Made by a program: the position numbers and the translations under genes
Origin: Xenoacremonium recifei
Taxonomy: Eukaryota > Ascomycota > Sordariomycetes > Hypocreales > Nectriaceae
Assembly: GCA_012184525.1 (NCBI GenBank)
Contig: WOFQ01000027.1
Coordinates: 124,001-188,000 of the forward strand
DNA: 64,000 nucleotides
Direction: 5' to 3'
Notes under the pieces: model-generated
What the model was told of the DNA's origin: nothing
Database searches by the model: none
The model's input: the letters and a program-made list of their open reading frames with translations, nothing else
Shown here: positions 22,401 to 33,585 of the stretch, in pieces
Position numbering within the stretch: position 1 is the first letter of the stretch
How the letters are laid out: each line of letters opens with the position of its first letter

Positions 22401-25400
22401 GCCTCGATGTGGTGGCCGACCACCTGATACGTGCGTCCGATAGTGAGCGGGTTGCTTATCCTCCCGCACAAGTTGTGCCCCTGTCAGCTCAGCACAACCC
22501 TTCCGGCTTCCCGCATCGCCTCTCCGACCGGAACAATGATCCAGCTGGCATGGACCTAGACTCTGAGCGCCTGGCACGATGCCGGGCGGAGGACGGCCGA
22601 CGAGGTGCGATGGAGCCACCAGAGGAGGGAAAAAGGGGCTTCCAAAAGATCGTCGACACCGCGTCCGCGGACAGACCGTCAGAACCTCTACTGTGCTGTC
22701 ACCGCCGCTCTGCCCTTCCCCGTTCCCCATTCCTCGGGGCTTGGCCCTTGATGGATTCTCGCCTGAGCCTCGACGGATCGCCTGCCGTCACACCAGATCC
22801 CCCAACCGACCACATCCCTCAGAATCATACCACAATGCTGTGTATGGCTTCGTTGGTGTGCGTCTTCCCAACGTCCGGCCGCCGGTGCAGTACAGGCTTC
22901 GGCCAAGGGAGACGGATCACACACCAAGACACACACGCTGTTTGGCGCGCTCTCGCACAAAGACCCTGTTCCTGCAGTAGTCTCCCGCCCCATCGTCATG
23001 CGGTGGGTCGCCAGCCCGAGGGTCTAGGCGTACAGTGTGTCCCTGAGCTTGATGCGGGCGTCTGACTGTGCACAGGGGGCTTGCGAGGAGGATTCGGTCG
23101 TGATCGTCGTTGTTCTCCTGATCGGACGGTACGAGCACAGGCGACTTCTCCTCAGCCAGCAGCTTGGGTCAAGCGATCGATCCTTCCGGAGAACGGTCCC
23201 GGGACGGTTTCAACAAGTGCCACTTGAGAGTTTGCTCGGCTACGAACTGGCGAGGAGGACGTCAGAGGATTGATTCGTCTGGAGTTTTGGAGTCTCGCCT
23301 CGACTCCCGGCGTGCACTTTGCTCCAGGTTGTGACTGAGCAAAGACAAGTATTACGCGCTACGGAGAGTTGTGGCAACTGATCCCTCCCCGTCCGGACAA
23401 AAGTCGATAGGCAACCCTTGTCAGGTACAAGGTCGTTCTCGACCAGACTCGACGGCACCGAGAGAGGGTGGTCAGAAAGTGGCGGCATCAGTCCAATCCA
23501 GAACAACAACAGTCGTCCATTAGAGACTTTTGTCGAGCAGCTCTAATCAGTCGTTCGTCTGGCGTCACCGCAGCCAATGTGCTTCTCAGCCGGTACACAT
23601 GATGCCTCGAGCCAAACTCTCAACTGCTCGCCCCGAAGCCAACGACCAACACCGAGCCTCCCATTGGGCATCCGCCAGCTGCACAGTGTGACGACCCCCG
23701 ACCAATCCTCCCCACCAAGAGCCGCGGACCCTGGACGCCAAAACTCCAGGACGCCAGGATCGCCTCTTTCTTACCCCTGACCCGAGCCCGCAAAACCCCC
23801 CCGTCCCTGGCCTGGCCTGGCCTGGCAGTCCACCGCAGAGCGGGCAGCCAACCAACGCGGGCTCATGTCTCCGCTGAAACGACCACATGCCATTGGATCC
23901 TTGGTGTTTTGATGTTTTACCTGGCCCGAAGCAGTCTAGGTCGCGATCGCCCCGTCAGATACTGGGTCGCGTTTTTGTGCTCGTCTGTCTGATCTTCGGG
24001 GCATAAAGTTAGGCGAGACGGCCAGGGCTACAACAGGCCGGCACAAGCACAGCGAAACGGTGTGACCACAGGTCCATCCGTCCTGGGTTTTCCCTGAACC
24101 GTGAGCCTGACTCGACCCAGAGGCTCCCCTACCGTCTTGCATGGGCGCCGACTGGTGACACGGAATGGATCGGGGAGGGGCGCCGGCCGTGACGGTCGGT
24201 CACTCACCCCTTTTCCACCCAGCTGTCAGAACGGAATTCGATGATGTACCGCTGTCGTCAATGGGTCGATTGATTCACCCGCAATGCGCATGACGTTCAA
24301 GGGAAACTGCGGCGCGTGGGAGTCGATATATCGTCGACAGCGGGACGACGTTTCCGGGAGGTTTGCAGATGCTGGGCCGGGGAGCCATGATGGATGATAG
24401 CCCTTGCTTGTCCGGGGGAGACGCAGGAAACCCTGAGCCTTGCCTCCGGCTACTCTCCAGAGCGGTCTGTGGTCATGCAGCGACGTCTCTCTTCTGCCAT
24501 TGTAGGATGGATTTTTCAGAGGGGCTGATGGCGACATGCTCCGGGACTGCATAAAGAGCCCACCACGATACCCGTAGCGCGCATCGACCGCGTCTTTTGA
24601 GCTCTCTAACACGCTATGCGCCTCGAGAACGGCTGCTGCAGAATACGAACTGCACCACTCAGGAGGAGTGTGGCCGTCATACAGCAACCGACATCAGCAC
24701 GGCGGTGTCCGGCGCTCTCTGTCTAAGACGCTTCAGCTCTCTCGAGTCCGCATGGAGGCTACACCAGACTGCTCTCACGTCGTCTTAACCCCTTGAAAGC
24801 CGTGACTCTGGCTCGACTTGTCTGGCATGTCCAACGCGCAGCGGATCCCTTTTCCACATGGCATGGCTGTTCCTGGTTCAGTGGGACTTCACGACATCAT
24901 TGCCCCAAGCGCCGATGCTACACAGGGACGTTCTTTTTGAGAGCTCCGACACAAAGTCACGACTGCGGAGGAGCACGTTCCCATGCAGCCGCGCTGAAAC
25001 GCGAGTCGGTCCCCGGTCTGGACACAATGCACGGACTGGTGAGCGCGAATAGGGCCAGACTATCTAACAAACTACCAGTTGAGGAAGCTGTTCTTGCGCA
25101 TCCAAAACCTCGCGGTTTCCATTGAGCCTTGGAGTTTTGCACGAGACTTGTCTCGCTCACCTCTGTGCCAACGCAGCTCGGCGGCGGGACCGTTGCAACC
25201 TTGCTGCTCGCTCTAGGGATGTTCCATTCCCCGGGGAGAAACAGGTCTCAACCCATCACCGACCACGGCCGTCATCCGCAAGCCCCCCAAACAGAAAAGA
25301 GCCGACGACTAGGCGAGACTGTGTCCAGCTGTCTGCGCCGTGGCTGACGGGACGAGATGCTTTTTCCTTTTTCCCCTTGCCCCTTGCTTTAGAGGTGAAC

Positions 25401-26757
25401 CGTGCCATGGCGCGGGATCGACGCTAGACTGGCTCGGGCTGGTGATGGACAGTCTGGTAGCTTGAGACTTGCCTGAACAGGACAGCCTCGAGGAGGGCTG
25501 TTCAGGTCTGGGAACGCAGCCCGCATTATTGGGACGGCAGACTGCACCGGGGCGGTTTTCCTTTCTTCTTTCTCGGGTCACGGAAGAGCCGCGTAACATG
25601 CTTCGAGAAGCCCCAACAACACGCGGCAGTTGATGGTCAGGGGGAGGTGAGTCTCCGTCTCGCTTGGCGCCTCGGCTGGGACGTGGTGTGTCATGGTTCT
25701 GGGTCGAGACGAGACGGACGGGCCATCTCCATCTGATACGCAGCTTCGGGACGAGCAGGTTAGCCGATGGACATGCCTGCTGAGGTAAGGTGAGTTGCAT
25801 GCAAGGCATGGACGCTGCGGCCTGCCCTTCGCATCGCGCCTTCGGATCAGACGTTTGTCCGTCGCGCGGGCGCTTCGCTGGTATTTGTCCTCAGACCGAA
25901 GGATGCGGTACGTCTCATCGCTCCTCGATGACATTCATTAGGACGCAGGCCGCCCCGCGGTTCAGCCGCGGCGGGTTTCTCCCTGGTGCAACTCTATACG
26001 AGAGGGAAGAGGCCATTGGCATTCGCAGAAGACGCTCTAGGCTCGCCGGGACCGTGCAAGTCTCGGATGAGGTCGTGAGCATTGCTGCGAGTGCCCGCAG
26101 CCCTAACGGCAGTTGATATGTCGGAAGTTTAGGTCGTATCAGGACTCAAGGGATTGGTCTATGAATTCCTAGAAATTGACAGGGTCTTGTCTACAATTTA
26201 CCTGGCCAAATATGTCAATGATTCAGTTAGATAGCAAGAAGGTAAGTCCCGGGGGACGCATGAGTCTGAATCTCGGCCGAGGGGCGTGGAATCGCAGCCG
26301 CGTCTACGTAACGAACGGGCGATTCAAAGATTCCCGAATAGGCTGGTGAGGTTTAGAGTTGCTGCAGTCTAAATGAAGAATGTTCTTCGAACTGGAGACC
26401 AAAGTAAGATATATTGCCTCCATCTATTTGGCACAACTGTATCTTGACTTCGCCGCAATATATCTTGCGTAAACACCATCCATATACGGAAGGTCTATAT
26501 CAGGGACCTTTGAGGGTGTATCTCGTATTTTCAAACACAGCTATCGTTTGAGAGTGAGCTTATGATGCCGTACAGTTGAGATGATGGAAGCCAGGAGTCA
26601 CCATCTTCGTCCCGTCCTCGTTCTCAATATTGAGACACTGCCACACCTCATGAGAATCTCCCATAATCCTAACACCCTGTCTCCCAGTGCCACGTAAAGC
26701 TTTTGTATCCTCCATGAAGCTCTCTCAGCGAACTCCAGACAATCCCTACATCTCCCC
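19466..26757. other. 7.3-kb gene-free region upstream of the homeodomain gene
   Basis: GC-rich and free of any ORF I can support. Many overlapping frames exist on both strands, such as 226 codons at 20859-21539, but they are a product of low stop-codon density: no domain, no paired introns and low-complexity translations. Visible structure includes a cluster of four GGTACC palindromes (20148-20217) and CCTGG x4 (23806-23825). It could hold the long 5' leader and enhancers of the homeodomain gene or non-coding transcripts (inference). The right end, from about 26100, is AT-richer and is likely the 3' flank of the p34-like gene. Confidence 0.6.
20148..20217. repeat. Cluster of four GGTACC palindromes
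   Basis: GGTACC occurs at 20148, 20169, 20199 and 20212, in a 70-bp stretch that also contains CTAGGTAAGGTACCTGG and GGCGCC. Three copies extend to AGGTACC or GGTACCTGG. This is far above chance density. It may be a binding-site cluster or a remnant of a short dispersed repeat. Confidence 0.5.
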
Positions 26758-27668
26758 TCACAACGACCTCATCACATCCTCAACCGCCCTCTTCGCCAAC
26801 CTCTTCCTCTGCTCCGGCGGCAAATCCTTCCCCTCCTCCCTCACGACCCTCAACCGATCCATCAACGCCTCCATCTGCGCAACCTCCGCGGCCTGGTCCT
26901 CCTCGCCCTCGCCCTCGCTCTTGAAGATCGGCCTCCTGAGGCCCTCCACATCCGCAGCCTCATCACGTCCAAAGTCCAGGTCATCCAGGTCCTCTTCCCC
27001 CGCGTGCTCCTCTTCATCCTCGTCGTTGTCGTCGAGGGAAAGCGTCGTAGCCGTCCAGTCATTCGCTTCCAGGGCCTCCTTCACACGGGCAATACCCGTC
27101 TTCTCTCCAAACGCATTCCGCTCTTGTAGACCCTCGCCCACACGTACAAACTCCAGCCCGCCTTCTGCGCAGACTTCATCCCACTCCTCCTCCTCATCAT
27201 CCGCAGCCGCACCCACGCCCACAGCCAGCCCAACGCCATCCCATTCCCATCCCCCTAAACCATTCTTCATCACCCGCCCGACCTCGCTAAGCAACTTCCG
27301 GGCCTCCTCTGCGGCCTCCTTGCTGTTGGGAGACGGGAGCTTGAAGACCACGACCACGCCTCCCAGCACCGCGAGCACCTCTTCAGCCTCAGGGCTTAGA
27401 AACGAGGCTGCCCAGTCGTTCGGCGCAGCAACGAGGTCGAGCCATACAGGCACAGTAGCGCTGTAGTACTGTGTCTTAAGCTTGAGAGGATGCGTAGTGC
27501 CAGCGAGAGCGCCCGCGGGAGCTGTGCCGGTGAGGTCTGCGATGATGTTAGCAACGGGTATGTAGGGTAGACAAGGCGCAGGGACATGCCTTTCACGACG
27601 CGCGTGAGCTCAGCAGTGTGTGATTCGAGGCTCACGGCGAGGATTCGGCGGGAGTTTGAGTCTTCCAT
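26758..27668 (-). CDS. Alpha/gamma-adaptin-binding protein p34-like (Irc6 family)
   Basis: Proposed CDS: complement(join(26758..27536, 27590..27668)), 285 aa. The single 53-bp intron appears to use a GC donor (AAAG|GCATGT) with a good TTGCTAAC branch site and GCAG acceptor; this joins LTRVVK to DLTGTAPAG in frame, and no GT donor does. The N-terminal half is a compact alpha/beta domain (ILAVSL…VPVWLDLVAAPNDW…VVVVFKLP) resembling the GTPase-like fold of AAGAB/p34 and yeast Irc6. An acidic linker (DDNDEDEEEHAGEEDLDD) and the C-terminal helix MEALMDRLRVVREEGKDLPP follow, typical of this family. p34 proteins bind clathrin adaptor subunits and assist adaptor assembly and vesicle traffic in the cytosol. 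Family call fairly sure; direct orthology to Irc6 less so. Confidence 0.78.
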
Positions 27669-28441
27669 GGCTGTCGTGGTGAGATGAGATGTCGATGGTT
27701 TGAGTGAGCTGAGGTTGAGGCGGGGCAGTTGAAAGCAAGCTATGATGTGGCTGACAAAACGGTCGAGCTATCGATGAGTAAGGTAAGGCTGCCTTGTCCA
27801 GGGAAGCACGTGAGTGAATGCTCGACCGTAAAGCGTCAGGTAGGCGGAGAGCTGGTGCCGTGTTCTGTTGATGACGAACGGCGATGAAAGATGCACATGT
27901 GAAGACGTTGCATTGACGTTGAGTTGCAAGGACAACGAATTAAGTGTCTAATTATTCTACCTACCCTATACCAGCAGATCGAATTTTGGGGGCAGTGCGA
28001 CTTCTAAGCCAAAACAAAGACCTCAAATAGAGGCAAGAATCTAGTAGCTCGGAATCATATACCTCTCCCGCCACAGAGACTGTAAAGGCATGGATTAGAT
28101 CATTCTGACTGGTTGAATGAACTCAAGACTACCCATGCAGCTCCGCCATGTCCGGGATGCCGGCCTGCTCCGGAGCTCCACTCGCCCGTACCCGGCCCTG
28201 CGCCGAAGGGGACGACCAGTCGATGTCAACATAATTCTCATCAAAGGGCTCATCAAGAGGTGTGATAGTAATAAATACTGTCTATGATTATTCTTTGAAG
28301 ACAGATGCTCTTGTTCTTGGTATGAGCACCAATGAGACTAACCGATACAAAGCAGGGACAAACCGCCAATAAAACGACACCACCACCAATGCTACCCAAT
28401 GCATTTTATACTCCATCCCTTTTCTCATTCTCGCTATCCTT
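27669..28441. other. Intergenic region
   Basis: About 770 bp between the p34-like start and the ABC transporter stop, so it should hold the p34 promoter and the transporter's 3' UTR. No gene, repeat or obvious motif seen. Confidence 0.5.
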
Positions 28442-31400
28442 CTAGGAGTCCACATCTACCAACCGGCCAGAATCCCACTTCTTCTTCGCCGCCTTGAGCA
28501 ATACGTCCAACTCGCCGCTCATCTCGCACATGCTGCGGAACGTGCCCTCCTCGTTGTTGATGAGCTCCCACGGGTGAGCGTACTCAACCACCTGGCCCTT
28601 GTCCAGCACGAGAACCTTGTCGTAATCCACGATCGTTTGCAGACGATGCGCAATCGTGATGACTGTGCCCGTAAGCTCCCGGATCGTTTCTTGAATCTTC
28701 GAGTCCGTCGCGTAGTCAATTGAGGCTGTGGCCTCGTCCATTACCAATACCGTTGGCGACTTGAGCATGGCTCGGGCGAGGCACAGCAGTTGTCGTTGAC
28801 CCTGCGACAGATTTGACCCAGACTCTGTGACAGGTGATTCAAGGTCGAGGAAGAGGTTCTTGTTTGTAGCAATGCTATCCGTAGGTGTGCCGGGAGTGCG
28901 AGTAGGAGACGCAATACCCTCCTCTGGGCCGATGAGTTGAACGCGTCGCAACGCGGCAAAGATTTGAGCATCCGTGTACATATCGAACGGGTCGAGGTTG
29001 CTCCGGATGGTGCCAAGGAAGAGGGTAGGGTCCTGAGGCACAATGGTGATGTTCTCCCGCAGGTCTTGCAGGCCAATACTACCGATGTCGAGTCCGTCAA
29101 TTAGAATCTTGCCCTGCTCTGCCTCCAGAGCCCGGAAGATAGCCAGCGCCAACGAGCTCTTTCCGGCACCAGTTCGTCCCACGATGCCAACTTTCTCCTT
29201 AGAGTTGATCTTCAGTGTGATATCTCGGAGGACCGGGTCGAGGTCCTTGCGGTATCGCGTCGTGTAGTTGACAAATTCCACGGAGCCTTCCCCTGGCCAG
29301 TTTTTGGGAGGCCTACTATCCTCAATTACTGGCTCCGCTTCCTGTTCCACATCGAGGTACTCCTTCACACGCTCCATCGAGTTCATGTTTTGCTCATTTA
29401 TCGCGTACAGTCGAACCAGCCATAGAACGCTCTCCGTGAAGCTCATCGCATAGCTAAGCGATATACCTGCGGCTCCGGCATCCAAGCGTCCAATACTAAG
29501 GATGATAAAGACACCGGCAAAGAAAGATACCAGGTTGCCAAGAAGGTCCGCTCTGAACGCGAGCCACCTATTGCATGCCCAAAGGAAGAAGAATGGCCGG
29601 TTCTGGTTGTTGATCTTGCTGATGTTGTCTCGAATGAAGCGTCGTTCATCTCCATACGCACGAATCGTTGTCATTCCACTGAGGGTTTCGCCAAACTGCT
29701 GGAAAAGGGGGCTGCGCTGGACGGATTCCAAGCGCTTTAAGTCACGGGACGCCCGCAGGTAGAGCATCGCCGTGAGATAGAAGAGCACCGAGATGAATAA
29801 TGCGGCAATCAGGAAGTAGGGCGTGAAAAGAGCGATCAGGGCGACAGTTACGACCAGCGACAGCGCGCAGCTAATGACACCGATCGCGACTGGCGCTATC
29901 TCCTGGTCTACCGCTTCAAGGTCTTTGCTGAAGCGATTCATGAGTTGACCCAGTGGCGTCACGTCAAAGAACTTAAACCTGGCGCGAGTGACCGAGTGAA
30001 CCAGGTGATCGTGGATGCGCTTCGAGGCTGTTAGAGAACCCAAGAACAGCCACAAATCACGAATTAGGGCTGTGAGGGCTCCCAGAAGGCCAATCGCCGC
30101 AAGAACACTCAGGTAGAACATAGCGTTGACTTCTTCCCCATCCCTTCCGAGAGGCATAGGCGACTGACCAAAGACCTGCACGTATTGCGAATCAAGGCCC
30201 GTATTTCCAGAAGGGATGACGTTCGTAAACGCTGATGGCGAATAAGATGACACCTGGCCGTCGGTGCCCAGAGATCCTCGAGGCATCCATGCCATGTGCA
30301 TCATGGTTTTGTTTGTGTCGTCCTCATACTGGTTGGCCCACTGCCTGACCCAAAAGTTGGTCGCAACAGTTGAGAGTTGTTGCATCGCGAAAACCAAACC
30401 TGCCACCACCCAGAACCACCAAGGCCCCATAGACAGAAAGTAGTATTTCATCACGGGCCACTTCACGGAGCCCGTGGCTTTCGTTTCATCCATGGCGTCC
30501 TGCTTCTGCTGCTTCTTCTTGGCATTATCCTTCTTAGAGCTGTCCACACCGTCGAGGGCGTCTCCTTGTCCATTAACCATGGTCTCGTCATCTCCAACAC
30601 TGGAAGGGACGCGGGACGGGACACGTGAAGGATTGGCCGACGTTGGGTGAGAGCGCTGTATCTCTTCGCCCAACTTACCCGACGCAATGACTTCTTCGGA
30701 AGAACCATGGATATCTACTCGACCGTTGTCAAGGAGAACCACGTAGTCGGATGATGGAACACAGAGCTGGACATTGTGAGTGACAAGAATGCAGGTCCGG
30801 TTGCGCATTAAGGGCCCTCTGATGCAATTGCTGAAAATCCATTGTGCTGTATGAGAGTCGACAGCACTCAAACAATCATCCAAAAGAAGGTGAGCTGAGT
30901 TGGAGTACAGAGCGCGAGCGAGTGATATGCGCTGCTTCTGACCTCCAGAGAGGGTAATGCCCTTCTCACCAACCAAAGTCTCATCGCCGTTATCGAGAAT
31001 CTGAAGGTCACGCTCCAGAGCACATGCCACAATAACATCCTTGTATCGCTGCTCGTCAAAGGGTGCGGAGAAGAGGATATTGTCACGGATATTGGCATTG
31101 ACGAGCCATGCGGATTGTGCCACGTACGCAATCGTATTGGCGAGCCCAGTCTCGGGGTCCGGTCGGACGTCCTCTCGGCTCCGACCTCCGGGACAATAGA
31201 CCTTTCCGTCCACCAATGTCATCTCGCCCAGAAGGCCCATGAGCAAGGAAGTCTTTCCGGATCCAGTCGGGCCAGCAATGATGTTGAGCTTGCCTATCTG
31301 GAAATCAATGTTGAGGTCCAGAAGTCGGAAAGCCCGGGATCCGTCTTCAGCGACAGTGTCCTTGTCGCCCCAAATAAGGGTGGTGCCTTCAAATCCGATG

Positions 31401-33585
31401 CGTCTCGTACCAGTCTCATCCACATTCTCGAGACCGAGCTGATCGTACTTTTCTGTTTCGTCTTCCTTCAAGAAGTCCTCCACTCGCTCAATGGAGACGT
31501 TGCACTCCTGAACGTGCGCGAACATATCGCCCAATTGATCAAGCGGAATACGCAAGAGCATAAAGAGTGAAATCGCGGTAAAGGCGACCGACGCCTTAAG
31601 AGGCTTATGCTCAACCATCGTATACACCAAGAAAGAGAAGAACGTAATGAGCACTGGAACCGAGTTCCATATAGCAACAGCCAATGCCCAAACAAGGAAT
31701 CGCGAACGAAGTGCCTTAAGCTCATTTTGTCGTTTCTCCTCGATGATTCGACCAAATCGCTGTTCCCAAGCAAAGTACTTGATAATCCTTATGTTTTGCA
31801 AAACCTCGTTTGTGACGTTGATCCGTTGGTCTGTTGCTGCGAGAATCCTCTTGCTAGTGATGCTGAATCCTCGTGCTAGACCGTAGTTGACAGGGAGCAA
31901 CAATATCATAACGACAATACCCGGGATGGCACTGAGACCCATGACGTTCCATAGCAAAGCGATGGCCACAACCAATTGTGTTGGGGCACTAGCAACCAAG
32001 AAGTGAAGGTAAGCCGTGACTTCGCTAATCTTGAAACTGTCGACGGACATGAGATTGATGATGGTACCCAAGTTGGCCTGGTCCTCGTCGGGCGTCTCTT
32101 TGTCCTTGGAGGTTTCCGCACTGCCGTTCGCTGATTCGGAGTCGTTGGCAGAGTTCTTCTTGTCGTCCTTCTTCAAGCTGAACACCCGCTTGATCTTACT
32201 CACGGGGCTTTCCTTGGCGTCCTCTTCCTTTCCAGCTTTGTCCTTACCACCAGAAGCCTTCTCCTTCCCAGCGGTGGCCTTTCGTCGCAATGCTTTGGCG
32301 TAGATATCGCCAATGATGATGGCGCGAACGCGGATGCAAATTCGTCTTCCGATCCACAAAGCCGCGTTATCACAATAAGACCTACCGGTGTCGAGGAGTG
32401 GCATGAGAATGACAAAAAGCCAAATCACGTTCCTGGGCCTGTCATCTGGCTTTTCAACGTACTTGAGGATTTCTCGAAGAAGAAGCGTAGGCCCAAACGT
32501 GAAAAATCCAGAGATAACAGCGAGGAGACACTGAACAAACAGCATGCGCTTGAAGTATTTGAGCAGGTGAAAAGCCAGAGCGCCTGTCTGCTTAAGCGCG
32601 CGATAATCGGCAATGACATTGGCAGCCTTATCCTTGGGAATCAGGTTCCAAACGTGCTTCATTTCCATTTCGTGCTTCCAACCCGTCCATACGATTGCGT
32701 CGACCCAGGAAAAGGTTGCGATGGAGAAGAGGCTGGCCAAAGGCTCACGGGAGGGTTGCAGGCCGTCTTCCCATTCCATGAGAACCCTTTTATTTCCCTT
32801 CCTAGTGAACAAAGCGATTGCCCACACGACCGTGATGAGGGCAAACTTAGTTAGACCGAGAGTCTGGCGAAAGCGATGCTCTGGGTGGATGAGGAGAGAG
32901 CGGAAGATGGGGAGGATATAGAGGAAGCTGAAGCCATAGATGGTAGCAGTGTGGCTCCAAATGTGTGGTATACGCCATTTCGCGGTGGTCAGGACAAAAC
33001 GCAGAGTCGTAAGGATCAGGACGTAAAGCCAAATTACAAGCCCAACAATTGACACAAGGCGACTGTTTAGGAATTGCATGGGGTCAAACAACTCGAGGAT
33101 GTGGACAACGACAAGACCGGCGATGGCCAGGAATTCTATAGCCAGGGAAAGGCGCTGGCCCGGAGGGGTATCGGCCTGGATTATCGAACCCCGCGTGGTG
33201 GTTTTGACCAGGGCGAGGCGGCCGCCATTGATCTCGAGAGCGTCATCATCGTCGTCCGCTATCTCTTCGGCCGGGGGCTCGGGGGGAAGATCGGTATGGC
33301 TACGACGACGTTCTTCGGTTGAGAGCTGACTATATCGGGCACTGGAGCGGAACGGCAATCGTGCCTTGATTGTGTGGGAGGCGCTGGACCATGCGAGAAT
33401 CAGAACGGATATCGCGACAGTAATGAGCGGGAGCAAGATCTGTAGGACACTGGACAAAAGGTCAGCTCAATGTCTCAGCCAAGCGGCGCTGAAGCTTTCA
33501 GAAGCTGGCGCAGCGATGCGGGAGCGCATCAATGAGGCGGGAGCACAAACTCTTGTTGGAAGCATGGGGTGAGATCATCCACCAT
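28442..33585 (-). CDS. Full-length ABCC (MRP-type) transporter, Ybt1-like
   Basis: Main exon complement(28442..33439), with a proposed 13-codon first exon 33547-33585 (MVDDLTPCFQQEF) and a 107-bp intron 33440-33546; 1678 aa in all. The main exon has no ATG at its left border, and the proposed junction keeps the frame into a membrane helix. Layout: an N-terminal membrane region typical of long ABCC proteins, TMD1, NBD1 (Walker A GPTGSGKT near residue 735, signature LSGGQKQR), TMD2, NBD2 (Walker A GRTGAGKS near 1433, signature LSQGQRQ, Walker B VLVMDEA). NBD1 has Asp in place of the catalytic Glu (LLLDDCLSAVD), the usual degenerate ABCC site. A charged Lys/Asp/Ser linker of about 75 residues interrupts TMD1. 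The size matches vacuolar Ybt1-type pumps moving bile-acid-like or glutathione conjugates; the substrate is unknown. Confidence 0.9.

Noticed and set aside
23806..23825. CCTGG x4 as a functional repeat
   Set aside because: Only four units of 5 bp; an ordinary microsatellite.
25955..25975. CCGCGG-N5-CCGCGG as a hairpin or operator
   Set aside because: Two short self-palindromes in GC-rich DNA; not above expectation and no nearby gene start.
26687..27466. 259-codon Ser/Pro-rich frame on the plus strand
   Set aside because: Antisense of the p34-like gene; its low-complexity Ser runs are the mirror of the acidic coding stretch.
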